From Curvibacter soli (lineage in GTDB: Bacteria > Pseudomonadota > Gammaproteobacteria > Burkholderiales > Burkholderiaceae_C): a stretch of 57,818 bases of DNA. Shown here one piece after another: positions 36,237-45,238 of the stretch (position 1 is its first letter; each line of letters opens with the position of its first letter). The translations under genes and the position numbers were made by a program. The notes below the pieces were generated by a model. The model was not told the origin of the DNA. It was given only the letters and a program-made list of their open reading frames with translations, and did no database searches. Location of the stretch: contig NZ_JARGEN010000005.1 of the NCBI RefSeq assembly GCF_029211125.1, positions 1,756 to 59,573 of the forward strand, read 5' to 3'.

Positions 36237-36866
36237 GTGGTGGTGAATGCGCTGCTGCTGCGCCGCGAGGCCAAGCCGCTGGTGTTCGTGCTGTGCCTGC
36301 TGCCGTTCGCCTGGCTGCTGGCGGGAGCGCTGACCGATGGACTGGGGCCGAATCCGGCCGAGCGCCTGATCCGATCCACGGGCGACTGGACCCTGCGCAT
36401 GCTGTGCATCGCCCTGGCCGTCACACCGCTGCGCGTGCTGGCCGGCTGGGCCGCGCTGGCACGCTACCGCCGCATGCTGGGTTTGTATGTCTATTTCTAT
36501 GCGGCATGGCACCTGCTGTGCTATGCGTGGTTCGACATGGGTTTCGCCTGGGGCGATATCGTGCGCGACATCGCCAAGCGGCCCTTCATCCTCGTGGGGT
36601 TCAGTGCGTTCGTCTTGCTGACGCCGCTGGCGGCCACCTCGTTCAACCGGGCCATCCGCGCCCTGGGCGCGCGGCGCTGGCGCATGCTGCACCGGCTGGT
36701 GTTCGCGGCGGCGGGCCTGGCGCTGCTGCACTTCCTCTGGATGCGTGCGGGCAAGAACAACTTCACCGAAGTCGGCGTCTACACGGCCATCGTCGCCGTG
36801 CTGGTGGGCTGGCGCCTTTGGCGCGCTATCGCGACACGGCCCGCAACTGCGCCCGGGTATCGTTGA
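36237..36866 (+). CDS. msrQ: MsrQ, heme-binding membrane subunit of the MsrPQ system
   Basis: Encodes 209 aa from the first of three consecutive GTG codons; any of the three could initiate. About six membrane segments are present, with family motifs GDWTLRMLCIALAVTPLR, YFYAAWHLLCY and RRWRMLHRLVFAAAGLALLH that carry heme-ligand histidines. It passes quinol electrons to MsrP. Its last 41 nt overlap the convergent gene that follows. Confidence 0.92.
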   Translation: MVVNALLLRREAKPLVFVLCLLPFAWLLAGALTDGLGPNPAERLIRSTGDWTLRMLCIALAVTPLRVLAGWAALARYRRMLGLYVYFYAAWHLLCYAWFDMGFAWGDIVRDIAKRPFILVGFSAFVLLTPLAATSFNRAIRALGARRWRMLHRLVFAAAGLALLHFLWMRAGKNNFTEVGVYTAIVAVLVGWRLWRAIATRPATAPGYR

Positions 36867-37656
36867 TCGCGGGATCGATGCGCGCCGTGGGGATCTGGTA
36901 GGCGCGGTCGTCGAACAGGTCCACGCCGCACATCAGGTTCTCGATCCAGTCGAAGAAGTCGTTGATGGCCTGCCGGCCCACGATGGGCGCGCCGTGCTGC
37001 GGCACCAGCATGGCGATATCGAGCTGGCGCGCCATGCGTGCCCACAGCCGCAGGATCTTGTTGGACACCATGTAGCGGCGGTGGAAGCCTTCCATGCGCG
37101 CAATGTGCGGAGCCAAGTCGGTCACGGGCCGGCTCGCTTCCGCGCCGGACACCATCGATGCGGCCAAGTCACCGGTGAATAGGATGCGGCTGATCGGGTC
37201 GTAGAAATGGAAGTTGCCTTCCGAATGCATGAAGTGCGCGGGCAGCAGCCACAGCTCGGATTTCCCCAGCGGCAGCAGCCCGCCGGCATCGGGCACGCCG
37301 ATCACCCGGTCCTCCGTTTTGCCAACCTTCGTGAAATGGGGGGCGAAACGCGCCCACAGGCGCGAAATGACGAGCTTGGCCCGCGGCGTGCTCGTCATCC
37401 AGCGGTCCAGCGAGGCGATGATGTCCGGGTCCGCGTGCGAGGCGATCAGGTAGGACAGGTGCTGCGGCGAGAAATGCCGCGACATGCTGAGGTACAGCTC
37501 GTTGAAGGCCAGATTGCCGCCCGGGTCGATGACGGCGCCGGTGCCGCTGTCCACCACGAGGAACTGGTTGGCCTGCACCGCCTGGCCGTCTTCCTCGATG
37601 AGGTCGGTGAACATCAGGCAGGCGTGCTGCTTGTCGCGGTAGAGTTCGATGGACAT
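36826..37656 (-). CDS. Metallo-beta-lactamase-fold (ODP/flavodiiron-like) protein
   Basis: Encodes 276 aa. The fold resembles the di-iron oxygen/NO-binding domain of flavodiiron proteins without flavodoxin: VVDSGTGAVIDPGG, the metal motif SHADPD (residues 73-78), AHFMHSEGNFHFYD, LFTGDLAASM and PQHGAPI. Relatives bind oxygen or NO at two irons, possibly as sensors. An FNR-like box lies 66 nt upstream, consistent with oxygen control. Its 3' end overlaps msrQ on the other strand. The precise role is unknown. Confidence 0.82.
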   Translation of the reverse strand: MSIELYRDKQHACLMFTDLIEEDGQAVQANQFLVVDSGTGAVIDPGGNLAFNELYLSMSRHFSPQHLSYLIASHADPDIIASLDRWMTSTPRAKLVISRLWARFAPHFTKVGKTEDRVIGVPDAGGLLPLGKSELWLLPAHFMHSEGNFHFYDPISRILFTGDLAASMVSGAEASRPVTDLAPHIARMEGFHRRYMVSNKILRLWARMARQLDIAMLVPQHGAPIVGRQAINDFFDWIENLMCGVDLFDDRAYQIPTARIDPAINDTRAQLRAVSR

Positions 37657-37721
37657 GGAGAGCCCTGACAGGTGCTGTTGGAAGCGATGTGCCACTGTAG
37701 GCCGCGCTGGCGCAAGCAGGC

Positions 37722-37735
37722 TTGAGCAAGATCAA
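37722..37735 (-). promoter_or_regulatory. FNR/ANR-type box upstream of the MBL-fold gene
   Basis: TTGAG-CAAG-ATCAA matches the FNR consensus TTGAT-N4-ATCAA at 9 of 10 positions and lies 66 nt before the start codon. No clear -10 element was found. Confidence 0.5.
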
Positions 37736-37746
37736 GCGCGATGCTT

Positions 37747-37844
37747 CTATTGATCCGGCCCTTTGAAGTCGAGAATCGTCGTGGACGGACTGCCACAAGC
37801 AAACGACTCACGAAAATTCAAAATCCATGGGGCCGGATCAATAG
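37747..37844. repeat. 98-bp segment bounded by a perfect 15-bp inverted repeat at the lysA 3' end
   Basis: CTATTGATCCGGCCC (37747-37761) and GGGCCGGATCAATAG (37830-37844) are exact inverted copies. Inside, TTTGAA and TTCAAA also oppose one another. The right copy contains the lysA stop codon. The loop is too long and lacks the T-runs of a simple terminator. Confidence 0.8.
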
Positions 37845-39118
37845 GCCAGCAGCCTTTCATGCCGGAATACATCGGCAACGGTTTCGCGCTCCCGGATGAC
37901 ATGCACGCGCGTGCCGTCGACGAGCAGTTCCGCGGCGCGCGGGCGCGAGTTGTAGTTGCTCGACATGGACATGCAGTAGGCCCCTGCGGAGAGCACGGCC
38001 AGCAGGTCGCCGGCCTGCACGGCCAGGCTGCGGTCGTGGCCGATCCAGTCGCCGCTTTCGCAGACCGGGCCTACGACGTCGTAGGTGGCGGGCGCGGCAG
38101 CGCGCGTGGCGAGCGGCACGATTTGGTGGAACGCCTGGTACATGGCGGGGCGCGGCAGGTCGTTCATGGCTGCGTCTACGACGCAGAAGTTCTTGTGCTC
38201 GCCGGGCTTGAGGTACAGCACTTGCGTAAGGCAGACGCCGGCGTTGCCGACCAGCGAGCGCCCGGGCTCGATCATGAGCCTGCGGCGACCGAAGCCGCGC
38301 GCGTCGATGCGGCCCAGCAGTTGCGCCCACAGAGCGTCCGCGGCGGGTGGGATGTCGCCGTGGTAGTCGATGCCCAGGCCGCCGCCGAAGTCGAGGTGGC
38401 GGATGGCGATGCCCTGGGCCTCGATGGCTTCCACGAGGTCGAGGATGCGGTCTACCGCATCCAGGTAGGGGCCTGCCTCCGTGATTTGCGAGCCGATGTG
38501 GCAGTCGATGCCCGCGACGCGCAGGCCGCCCAGGCCGGCCGCGTGGCGGTAGGCCGCGACGGCGCGGTCGTGCGGGATGCCGAACTTGTTGTCCTTGAGC
38601 CCCGTGGAGATGTAGGGGTGGGTCTTGGCGTCCACGTCGGGGTTCACGCGGATGCTGATGTTCGCGCGCTGGCCTGCCGCGAGGGCCACTTCGTTCAACA
38701 CGTCCAGTTCGGCCTCGCTCTCGACATTGAAGCAGCCGATGCCGGCATCCAGTGCGCGGCGCATCTCGGCCCGGGTCTTGCCCACGCCGGAGAAGATCAC
38801 CGTGGCCGGGTTGCCGCCTGCGGCGAGCACGCGTTCGAGTTCACCGCCGGAAACGATGTCGAACCCGCAGCCCTGGTGCGCGAACAACTGCAGTACCGCC
38901 AGCGACGAATTGGCTTTCATGGCATAGCAGATCTGCGCATCGCGCCCCGCGAAGCCGCGCTGGTAGGCCGAGAGTGCGGCCAGCATGGCCGCCTGCGAGT
39001 ACACGAACAGCGGCGTGCCAAAATGCGACGCCAAGTCTGCAAGGCGCACGCCCTCCAGATAAAGATCGGCGCCCTGGTAGGCGATGTGGGGATGCCCGGG
39101 TAGCACGGGTGGATTCAT
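37838..39118 (-). CDS. lysA: Diaminopimelate decarboxylase
   Basis: Encodes 426 aa. The PLP lysine is in CYAMKANSS, with HIGSQI, FGGGLGI, EPGRSLVGNAG and the substrate-side CESGDWIG. It decarboxylates meso-diaminopimelate to lysine in the last lysine step. The ATG overlaps the lptM stop (ATGA). The last codons lie in an inverted repeat. Confidence 0.96.
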   Translation of the reverse strand: MNPPVLPGHPHIAYQGADLYLEGVRLADLASHFGTPLFVYSQAAMLAALSAYQRGFAGRDAQICYAMKANSSLAVLQLFAHQGCGFDIVSGGELERVLAAGGNPATVIFSGVGKTRAEMRRALDAGIGCFNVESEAELDVLNEVALAAGQRANISIRVNPDVDAKTHPYISTGLKDNKFGIPHDRAVAAYRHAAGLGGLRVAGIDCHIGSQITEAGPYLDAVDRILDLVEAIEAQGIAIRHLDFGGGLGIDYHGDIPPAADALWAQLLGRIDARGFGRRRLMIEPGRSLVGNAGVCLTQVLYLKPGEHKNFCVVDAAMNDLPRPAMYQAFHQIVPLATRAAAPATYDVVGPVCESGDWIGHDRSLAVQAGDLLAVLSAGAYCMSMSSNYNSRPRAAELLVDGTRVHVIRERETVADVFRHERLLAY

Positions 39119-39315
39119 GGCGCGGTGTTGGACGAGGGGCGTGGCGGGGTGGCTTGCGGGGATGTGGTGGCAGGAGTTGCCGGCGCATGGGCCGGCGGAA
39201 CTGCCGGCGGCGGTGGGGGCAGGTACAGCGGCCCTTTTTGCCCGCAGCCACCAAGAGCCACCGTGCTGGCCGCAAGGACAAGGCCCCTGCATAGAATTTG
39301 GCGAACATTCAACAT
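39115..39315 (-). CDS. lptM: LptM/YifL-type small lipoprotein
   Basis: Encodes 66 aa with lipobox VALGGC (Cys24), then the family block GQKGPLYLP and a Pro/Ala-rich tail. In E. coli LptM promotes maturation of the LptDE lipopolysaccharide translocon. The lptM-lysA pairing upstream of, and divergent from, cyaY is a common proteobacterial arrangement. Confidence 0.9.
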   Translation of the reverse strand: MLNVRQILCRGLVLAASTVALGGCGQKGPLYLPPPPPAVPPAHAPATPATTSPQATPPRPSSNTAP

Positions 39316-39327
39316 CGCGGAATTGTA

Positions 39328-39657
39328 ATGACCGATACAGAATTCATGGACCGTGCGGAGCGCTTGTTGCTATCCATCGAGGAGGGGTGCGACCGCATCA
39401 ACGACACGACCGATGCCGACATCGACAGCCAGCGGGTCGGGGGCATGGTGACGCTGACCTTTCGCAACGGCAGCCAGATCATCGTCAACCTGCAGAAGCC
39501 CCTGCACGAGATATGGCTGGCCGCCCGATCGGGCGGCTACCACTTTCGTTTCGAAGACGAAGGCTGGCGCGACACCAAGGGCGCGGGCGAGTTTTATGCA
39601 ACCTTGTCCGACAACGCGACGACCCAGGCTGGGCTAGCCCTCAGATTCGCAGCCTGA
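39328..39657 (+). CDS. cyaY: Frataxin-like iron donor CyaY
   Basis: Encodes 109 aa. The acidic first helix ([19 protein letters not shown]) precedes the frataxin sheet [17 protein letters not shown] and the conserved [18 protein letters not shown]. It modulates Fe-S cluster assembly through IscS. Divergent from lptM by 12 nt. Confidence 0.95.
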   Translation: MTDTEFMDRAERLLLSIEEGCDRINDTTDADIDSQRVGGMVTLTFRNGSQIIVNLQKPLHEIWLAARSGGYHFRFEDEGWRDTKGAGEFYATLSDNATTQAGLALRFAA

Positions 39658-39664
39658 GCCGCGC

Positions 39665-42079
39665 CTAATTGCGGAACAGGTCCAGGATGCGGTTGCGCTC
39701 CTCGGACGCAGGCGGCGTTGCGGCGCCGCTGTCGGGCAAGCCGGCAGGGGCGCCTTGGGCGTGCTCTTCCAGGCCCACGCTGGCGATGCCCGCATTGCGT
39801 GCATATTCGTCATAGAACCATTCGCCGCCCACGTTCACAACACCCTCCGGCACGGGCGGCTCCATCACGGGCACTCCCTTGAGTGCGGTTTCCATGAAGC
39901 TGATCCACACCGGAAGGCTGAGCCCGCCACCGGTTTCCCGACTTCCCAGATTGCGCGGCGTGTCGTAGCCGATCCACGTGACCGCCGCGAGCGTCGGCTG
40001 GTAGCCTGCAAACCATGCGTCCATGGCATCGTTGGTGGTGCCTGTCTTGCCATACACGTCGGGGCGCTTGAGCGTGGCCTGGGCACGCGCCGCGGTTCCT
40101 GCGCGCGTGACTTCCTGCAAGAGGCTGCTCATGATGAAGGCATTGCGCGCCGGGATTGCGCGCTGGTCTTCGGTCGGCGCGGCAGGTGCCGTTTCGGAGA
40201 GAACGCGGTCCTTGTAGTCCGTGACCTTGCTGATGACCCATGGATTGACCCGGAAACCGCCGTTGGCGAACACCGAGTACGCGCCCACCATCTGCATGGG
40301 TGTGACCGAGCCCGCTCCCAGCGCCATGGTCAGGTAGGCAGGGTGCTTTTCCGCTTCAAAGCCGAAATGCGTGGCCCATTCCTGTGCGTTCTTGGGGCCC
40401 ACGGCTTGCAGCACGCGGATCGAGACCATGTTCTTGGACTTCGCCAAGCCGGCTCGCAGGGTCATGGGGCCTTCGAACTTGCCATCGAAGTTCTTGGGCT
40501 CCCAGGGCTGGCCGCCGGTGACGCCGGCATCGAAGAAGAGCGGCGCGTCGTTCACCACGGTCGCTGGCGTGAAGCCTTTTTCGAGCGCGGCGGAATAGAT
40601 GAAGGGCTTGAAGCTGGAGCCCGGCTGCCGCCAGGCTTGGGTGACGTGGTTGAACTTGTTCTTGCCGAAGTCGAACCCGCCCACCAGTGCCTTGATGGCG
40701 CCGTTGCGCGGATCCATGGCTACGAAGGCGCCCTCGACTTCGGGCAGTTGCGTGATTTCCCAGGTGTCCTTGGGCGTGTGCACGACACGGATGATGGCGC
40801 CTCTGCGGATCTTGATGTGCGGGGGGGCCTTGTCGGCCAGGCCGGACTGCGCGGGCTTGAGCCCATCGCCCGTGATCTCCACGCTGTCGCCATTTTGCCG
40901 CACGGCGAGGATCTTCTTGGGCGTGGCGTCGAGGACCATCGCGGACATGACATCGCCATTGTCGGGATGGTCGGCCAGCGCGTCGTCGATCGCGTCTTCC
41001 AGTTCCTTCGGGTCGGTGGGAAGGTCGACAAACTTTTCCGGCCCGCGGTAGATCTGCCGACGTTCATAGTTCATGATGCCTTGCCGTAATGCGCGGTAGG
41101 CCGCCTCCTGGTCGGCGGCGTTGATGCTCGTATAGACATTCAGGCCGCGGGTGTAGGTGTCATTGCCATATTGCGCAAAGATGAACTGGCGCGCCATCTC
41201 CGCTAGGTATTCGGCATGCACGCGGGTACTGTCATTGCTCGCGGATCGGAGCTTGAGGCTTTCTTGCCGCGCGGATTCGGCTTGCGCGTGGGTGATGAAG
41301 CCTGTTTCCTCCATGCGCTCGATGATGTAGAGCTGCCGCGCGCGCGCGCGCTTGGGGTTGTTGATGGGGTTGTAGGCAGAAGGGGCCTTGGGCAATCCCG
41401 CCAGCATGGCGGCTTCAGCAACCGAAATGTTCTTGAGCGGCTTGCCGAAATAGGCTTCCGATGCCGCGGCGAAGCCGTAGGCGCGGTTGCCCAGGTAGAT
41501 CTGGTTCATGTAGATCTCCAGAATCTGGTTCTTGCTGAGCAGATGTTCCAGTTTGAAGGTCAGCAGGATTTCGTAGATCTTGCGCGTGAACGTCTTTTCG
41601 GAAGAGAGATAGACGTTGCGCGCGACCTGCATGGTGATGGTCGATGCCCCCTGACTCTTCATGCGGCCAAGGTTGGCCAGTCCAGCTCGCAGCATGCCTT
41701 TGTAGTCCACGCCGCTGTGTTCAAAGAACCGTGTGTCCTCGATGGCGAGCACGGCATCCTTCATGACCTGGGGGATGTCCTGGATCGGTGTCAGGTTGCG
41801 GCGCTCTTCCCCGAACTCGCCCAGCAATGCCCCTTCGCTGGAAAACACGCGCAGCGGGAGTTTGGGCCGATAGTCGGACAGCGCCGAAATGTCGGGGAGG
41901 TTCGGGTAAGCCACACTCAATGCGACCGCAACCACCAGCATGGCGGCAATGGCGGAAGCTGCGAAAAGCCCCAGGGCCCAGGCGGCGAGCCGCAGACTCC
42001 ATGAAAGCCAGCGAGGTTTTGGTGAGGCGGGGTGGGCTGAGGCAGCCTTTTCGGAGCCGATGGGACGGGAGGGCGGCAT
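39665..42079 (-). CDS. mrcA: Class A penicillin-binding protein 1A
   Basis: Encodes 804 aa. One N-terminal helix (about 25-50) is followed by a GT51 glycosyltransferase domain (EDTRFFEHSGVDYKGMLRA, GASTITMQVARN, KLEHLLSKNQILEIYMNQIY) and a transpeptidase domain with the SxxK motif GSSFKPF, SKN and KTGTTND. It polymerises and cross-links peptidoglycan. The MPPSRPIG start was chosen; ATGs 10 and 24 codons upstream exist. It is divergent from pilM, as is usual in proteobacteria. Confidence 0.95.
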   Translation of the reverse strand: MPPSRPIGSEKAASAHPASPKPRWLSWSLRLAAWALGLFAASAIAAMLVVAVALSVAYPNLPDISALSDYRPKLPLRVFSSEGALLGEFGEERRNLTPIQDIPQVMKDAVLAIEDTRFFEHSGVDYKGMLRAGLANLGRMKSQGASTITMQVARNVYLSSEKTFTRKIYEILLTFKLEHLLSKNQILEIYMNQIYLGNRAYGFAAASEAYFGKPLKNISVAEAAMLAGLPKAPSAYNPINNPKRARARQLYIIERMEETGFITHAQAESARQESLKLRSASNDSTRVHAEYLAEMARQFIFAQYGNDTYTRGLNVYTSINAADQEAAYRALRQGIMNYERRQIYRGPEKFVDLPTDPKELEDAIDDALADHPDNGDVMSAMVLDATPKKILAVRQNGDSVEITGDGLKPAQSGLADKAPPHIKIRRGAIIRVVHTPKDTWEITQLPEVEGAFVAMDPRNGAIKALVGGFDFGKNKFNHVTQAWRQPGSSFKPFIYSAALEKGFTPATVVNDAPLFFDAGVTGGQPWEPKNFDGKFEGPMTLRAGLAKSKNMVSIRVLQAVGPKNAQEWATHFGFEAEKHPAYLTMALGAGSVTPMQMVGAYSVFANGGFRVNPWVISKVTDYKDRVLSETAPAAPTEDQRAIPARNAFIMSSLLQEVTRAGTAARAQATLKRPDVYGKTGTTNDAMDAWFAGYQPTLAAVTWIGYDTPRNLGSRETGGGLSLPVWISFMETALKGVPVMEPPVPEGVVNVGGEWFYDEYARNAGIASVGLEEHAQGAPAGLPDSGAATPPASEERNRILDLFRN

Positions 42080-42244
42080 GACACTCCGAAGGAAAGGGAA
42101 GACCGGCATTATAGAAAACGGGTGATGCGCAAACCGGGGGGCGCCCACCATGGCGGCAGAAGGCCTGCGTCGGTCAATGGCCCAGAGTCAGCGCAAACGT
42201 CGGGTTTTGACAACGATGCGAAACGATTGCAAAAGGAAAATCCT

Positions 42245-42273
42245 TTGCCCGATAGCTATCTTACTGATAGCAT
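42245..42273 (+). promoter_or_regulatory. Possible promoter of the pilMNOPQ operon
   Basis: TTGCCC and TAGCAT are separated by 17 nt in an AT-rich stretch, with a palindrome GATAGCTATC in the spacer. The rest of the 250-nt gap to mrcA shows no other feature I can support. Confidence 0.3.
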
Positions 42274-42329
42274 TCATGTGAACTGTTAAGTTTTGTTGCC
42301 TCTTTTTGGCGTGTTTCGGGGGACCAATC

Positions 42330-43409
42330 TTGATCTCTTTGGGGTCGTTATTCAGTCGGCAGGCAGCACCATTGCTGGGCATCGACATCAGCTCTTCCAG
42401 CGTTAAGCTGGTGGAGCTAGGGCGCGACAAGTCGGGCGGATTGGTGCTGGAGCGCTGCGCCATCGAGCCGCTGGAGCGGGGGTGGATCACCGATGGAAAC
42501 ATCGAAAAATTCGATGAGGTTTCCGATGCCTTGCGGCGGCTCGTCAAGAAAAGCGGAACGCGTACGAAAAATGTGGCGCTGGCATTGCCGCCTTCTGCCG
42601 TCATCACCAAGAAGATCATTCTTCCTGGGGGAATGAGCGAGCAGGAATTGGAAGTGCAGGTGGAGTCCGAGGCAAACCAATACATTCCGTTCTCGCTAGA
42701 CGAAGTGAGCCTCGACTTCTGCGTGGTGGGGCCCAACACCAATTCGACAGGGGATGTCGATGTGCTGATTGCCGCGTCGCGTCGCGAGAAAGTCCAGGAT
42801 CGCCAGGGGCTGGCGGAAGCGGCGGGCCTGAAGCCTGTGGTGATAGATATCGAGTCGTATGCATCGCGGCTGGCCGCAGGCCGGCTCATCGAGACATTTC
42901 CCGGCAAAGGCAAAGGCGTGATGGTTGCACTTTTCGAGGTGGGCGCCTTGACCACCAGCATGCAGGTGATTCGTGACGACGAAGTCCTGTATGAACGCGA
43001 CCAGGCATTCGGCGGTGCGCAGTTGACGCAGTTGATCGTGCGCCAGTACGGCTTTTCACCGGAGGAAGCCGAAAGCAAAAAGCGCAGCGGCGAACTCCCG
43101 GAAGACTATGACTCCGTCGTCTTGCGGCCCTTTGTCGAAAGTACGGCACAGGAAATAGCGCGTGCGCTGCAGTTTTTCTTCACGAGCACGCCGTACAACA
43201 GAATCGATCAAGTCATGCTTGCCGGGGGCTCTGCTCCGCTACCCGGCTTGACGCAAGCGGTCAAAGAGCAGACTTCTTTTGCCTGTACTTTGGTCAACCC
43301 GTTCGAGGGCATGGCCATGGGAAGTTCAGTGCGCCTCAAGAAAATGGTGCGTGAAGCGCCTTCCTATCTGACATCCTGTGGTCTGGCAATGCGGAGGTTC
43401 CTGCAGTGA
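42330..43409 (+). CDS. pilM: Type IV pilus inner-membrane-associated protein PilM
   Basis: Encodes 359 aa from a TTG start preceded by GGGGGA at 6 nt. The actin-like fold opens with LLGIDISSSSVKLVEL and has the phosphate/adenosine segments LAGGSAPLPGL and AMGSSV. PilM sits on the cytosolic face and binds the N-terminal tail of PilN. The family-typical ISLGSLFSRQ opening supports this start. It is coupled to pilN by GTGA. Confidence 0.94.
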   Translation: MISLGSLFSRQAAPLLGIDISSSSVKLVELGRDKSGGLVLERCAIEPLERGWITDGNIEKFDEVSDALRRLVKKSGTRTKNVALALPPSAVITKKIILPGGMSEQELEVQVESEANQYIPFSLDEVSLDFCVVGPNTNSTGDVDVLIAASRREKVQDRQGLAEAAGLKPVVIDIESYASRLAAGRLIETFPGKGKGVMVALFEVGALTTSMQVIRDDEVLYERDQAFGGAQLTQLIVRQYGFSPEEAESKKRSGELPEDYDSVVLRPFVESTAQEIARALQFFFTSTPYNRIDQVMLAGGSAPLPGLTQAVKEQTSFACTLVNPFEGMAMGSSVRLKKMVREAPSYLTSCGLAMRRFLQ

Positions 43410-44023
43410 TTTTAATCAACCTGCTTCCGCACAGAGAGGCGGCCCGTAAGCGGAGGAAAGAGGCATTTCAAGCGACGATGGTTGCTTCTTTGCTGCTGGG
43501 CTTGGTAATCGCTGGCGGAATTCATTTGGCTTTTCAGGCCATGATTACGAGTCAACAGGAGCGCAATGCGGTTTTGCATCGGGAAATCGCAATTCTTGAA
43601 AATCAGATCAAGGAAATTGCCAATATCGAATCGGAAATTGCTGCGTTACGTGCGCGCCAAAAAGCGGTGGAAGATCTGCAGTCCGATCGTAATATGCCGG
43701 TTCATTTGCTGAATGAGATTGTCCGGCAATTACCAGATGGGGTGTACGTCACCAACATGCGCCAGGAAGGCCAAAATATCGCAATTCAGGGCATGGCTCA
43801 GTCTAACGAGCGAATTTCTGAAATGCTGCGGAATTTTGGAAGCGGTACGCCTTGGCTTTCCAAGCCGGAACTTATCGAAATTGTTGCCAGTAATGTGAGT
43901 TTGAGCCCGAAGGAGCAGCGCCGTGTTGCAAGTTTCAACATGCGAGTCCGTTTGCTGAATTCAGGCGAGGTGCAAAAGGCGCAAGAGCCCGCTGCGCGGG
44001 GCGTGTCGACGTCGGGAAAGTAG
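43406..44023 (+). CDS. pilN: Type IV pilus assembly protein PilN
   Basis: Encodes 205 aa, GTG start. The PilM-binding motif INLLPHREAARKRRKE is at the extreme N terminus, followed by a membrane helix (about 22-45), a coiled coil (ILENQIKEIANIESEIAALR) and a periplasmic ferredoxin-like fold. It dimerises with PilO to align the inner-membrane platform. Confidence 0.94.
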   Translation: MILINLLPHREAARKRRKEAFQATMVASLLLGLVIAGGIHLAFQAMITSQQERNAVLHREIAILENQIKEIANIESEIAALRARQKAVEDLQSDRNMPVHLLNEIVRQLPDGVYVTNMRQEGQNIAIQGMAQSNERISEMLRNFGSGTPWLSKPELIEIVASNVSLSPKEQRRVASFNMRVRLLNSGEVQKAQEPAARGVSTSGK

Positions 44024-44030
44024 GCTGCAC

Positions 44031-44696
44031 ATGGCAAAAAAAACGATAGTCAATATAGATTTTCCTGCCATTGGTAGATCTTTAAGTCGGCAGTTTAAGA
44101 ATCTGGATCCCAAAGATCCGTCATTGTGGCCAATCGTCCCTAGATTACTCTTGTGCATAGTAATCGCTGTTGCTGTAGTTATTGTGCTTTGGTTTATCAA
44201 ACTATCCGAGTCTCAAGATGAATTGGATAGGGAGCGAGCCAAAGAAGTTGGCCTTCGCGAAGATTATCAAAAGAAGCTGACAAAGGCCGTCAGCCTAGAA
44301 GCACTGAAAAAGCAGCGTGAACAGGTACAGCAGTACGTGCTCCAATTGGAGAAGCAGCTTCCCAGCAAAGCTGAAATGGCGGCGTTGCTGTCCGACATCA
44401 ACCAGGCGGGATTGGGGCGAAGCTTGCAGTTCGAGCTTTTTCGACCGGGACAGATTGTGGTGCGAGAGTACTACGCTGAATTGCCAATTGCAGTACGGGT
44501 GACGGGAAAATATCACGACATGGGAGCTTTTGCCTCTGACATAGCGCATCTGTCTCGGATTGTGACACTGAACAATATGGCGATTACGCCAACCAAAGAT
44601 GGTGGCCTTGCCTTGGACAGTACGGTGAGAACATTCCGTTATCTCGATGGCGACGAAGTTGCGGCTCAGCGTAAAGCAACGGGAGGCAAGAAGTGA
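44031..44696 (+). CDS. pilO: Type IV pilus assembly protein PilO
   Basis: Encodes 221 aa. A membrane helix lies at about 40-61, followed by a coiled coil (SQDELDRERAKEVGLREDYQ) and the PilO core (PSKAEMAALLSDINQAGLG, ELPIAVRVTGKYHDMGAFASDI). It pairs with PilN. Base composition drops clearly below that of neighbouring regions here. Confidence 0.94.
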   Translation: MAKKTIVNIDFPAIGRSLSRQFKNLDPKDPSLWPIVPRLLLCIVIAVAVVIVLWFIKLSESQDELDRERAKEVGLREDYQKKLTKAVSLEALKKQREQVQQYVLQLEKQLPSKAEMAALLSDINQAGLGRSLQFELFRPGQIVVREYYAELPIAVRVTGKYHDMGAFASDIAHLSRIVTLNNMAITPTKDGGLALDSTVRTFRYLDGDEVAAQRKATGGKK

Positions 44697-45238
44697 GGAA
44701 GATAGGTGGATTATCTATTTTACTATGCTTTGGTATATTTTCCCTTGCTGGGTGTGGCTCATCGGATGATGACCTACGCCAATGGATGGCAGAATTGCGT
44801 AGCCAAACCAAGCCTCGTGTGACACCCATCACAGAGCCGAAGAAATTTTCTCCTGAAGATTACACACAGGAATCGGCATTGGAGCCATTTAATCGGCAAA
44901 GACTCACTCAGGCGTTGCGGCGCGACAGTAACCAAGCCGTGGCAAATACCTCTCTTATCAGCCCCGAGTTAACACGTAGAAAGCAGCCTTTGGAAGCTTT
45001 CCCGCTAGATGCAATGGCCATGGTGGGAAGCCTTGATAAAAATGGCACTCCCATAGCGTTGTTGCGGGTGGACAATCTGTTGTACCAAGTTCATGTTGGT
45101 GATTATCTTGGGCAAAATTACGGAAGAGTTTTGAAAATCACCGAAACTGCGATAGTAATGCGTGAAATAGTTCAGGATTCCACGGGGGACTGGATTGAAC
45201 GACCGACCACGCTGGAACTCCAAGAGGGAAAAAAATGA
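44693..45238 (+). CDS. pilP: Type IV pilus lipoprotein PilP
   Basis: Encodes 181 aa with a GTG start overlapping pilO. The lipobox is FSLAGC (Cys21). The C-terminal HR-like fold (MAMVGSLDKNGTPIALLRVD, HVGDYLGQNYGRV) binds the N0 domain of PilQ, linking inner and outer membrane complexes. Confidence 0.93.
   Translation: MRKIGGLSILLCFGIFSLAGCGSSDDDLRQWMAELRSQTKPRVTPITEPKKFSPEDYTQESALEPFNRQRLTQALRRDSNQAVANTSLISPELTRRKQPLEAFPLDAMAMVGSLDKNGTPIALLRVDNLLYQVHVGDYLGQNYGRVLKITETAIVMREIVQDSTGDWIERPTTLELQEGKK

Noticed and set aside
40820..40828. Seven-G run in mrcA as a phase-variation tract
   Set aside because: It is shorter than the 8-9-nt tracts noted in the pil region and within what codon choice for Pro/Gly in a GC-rich genome would produce.
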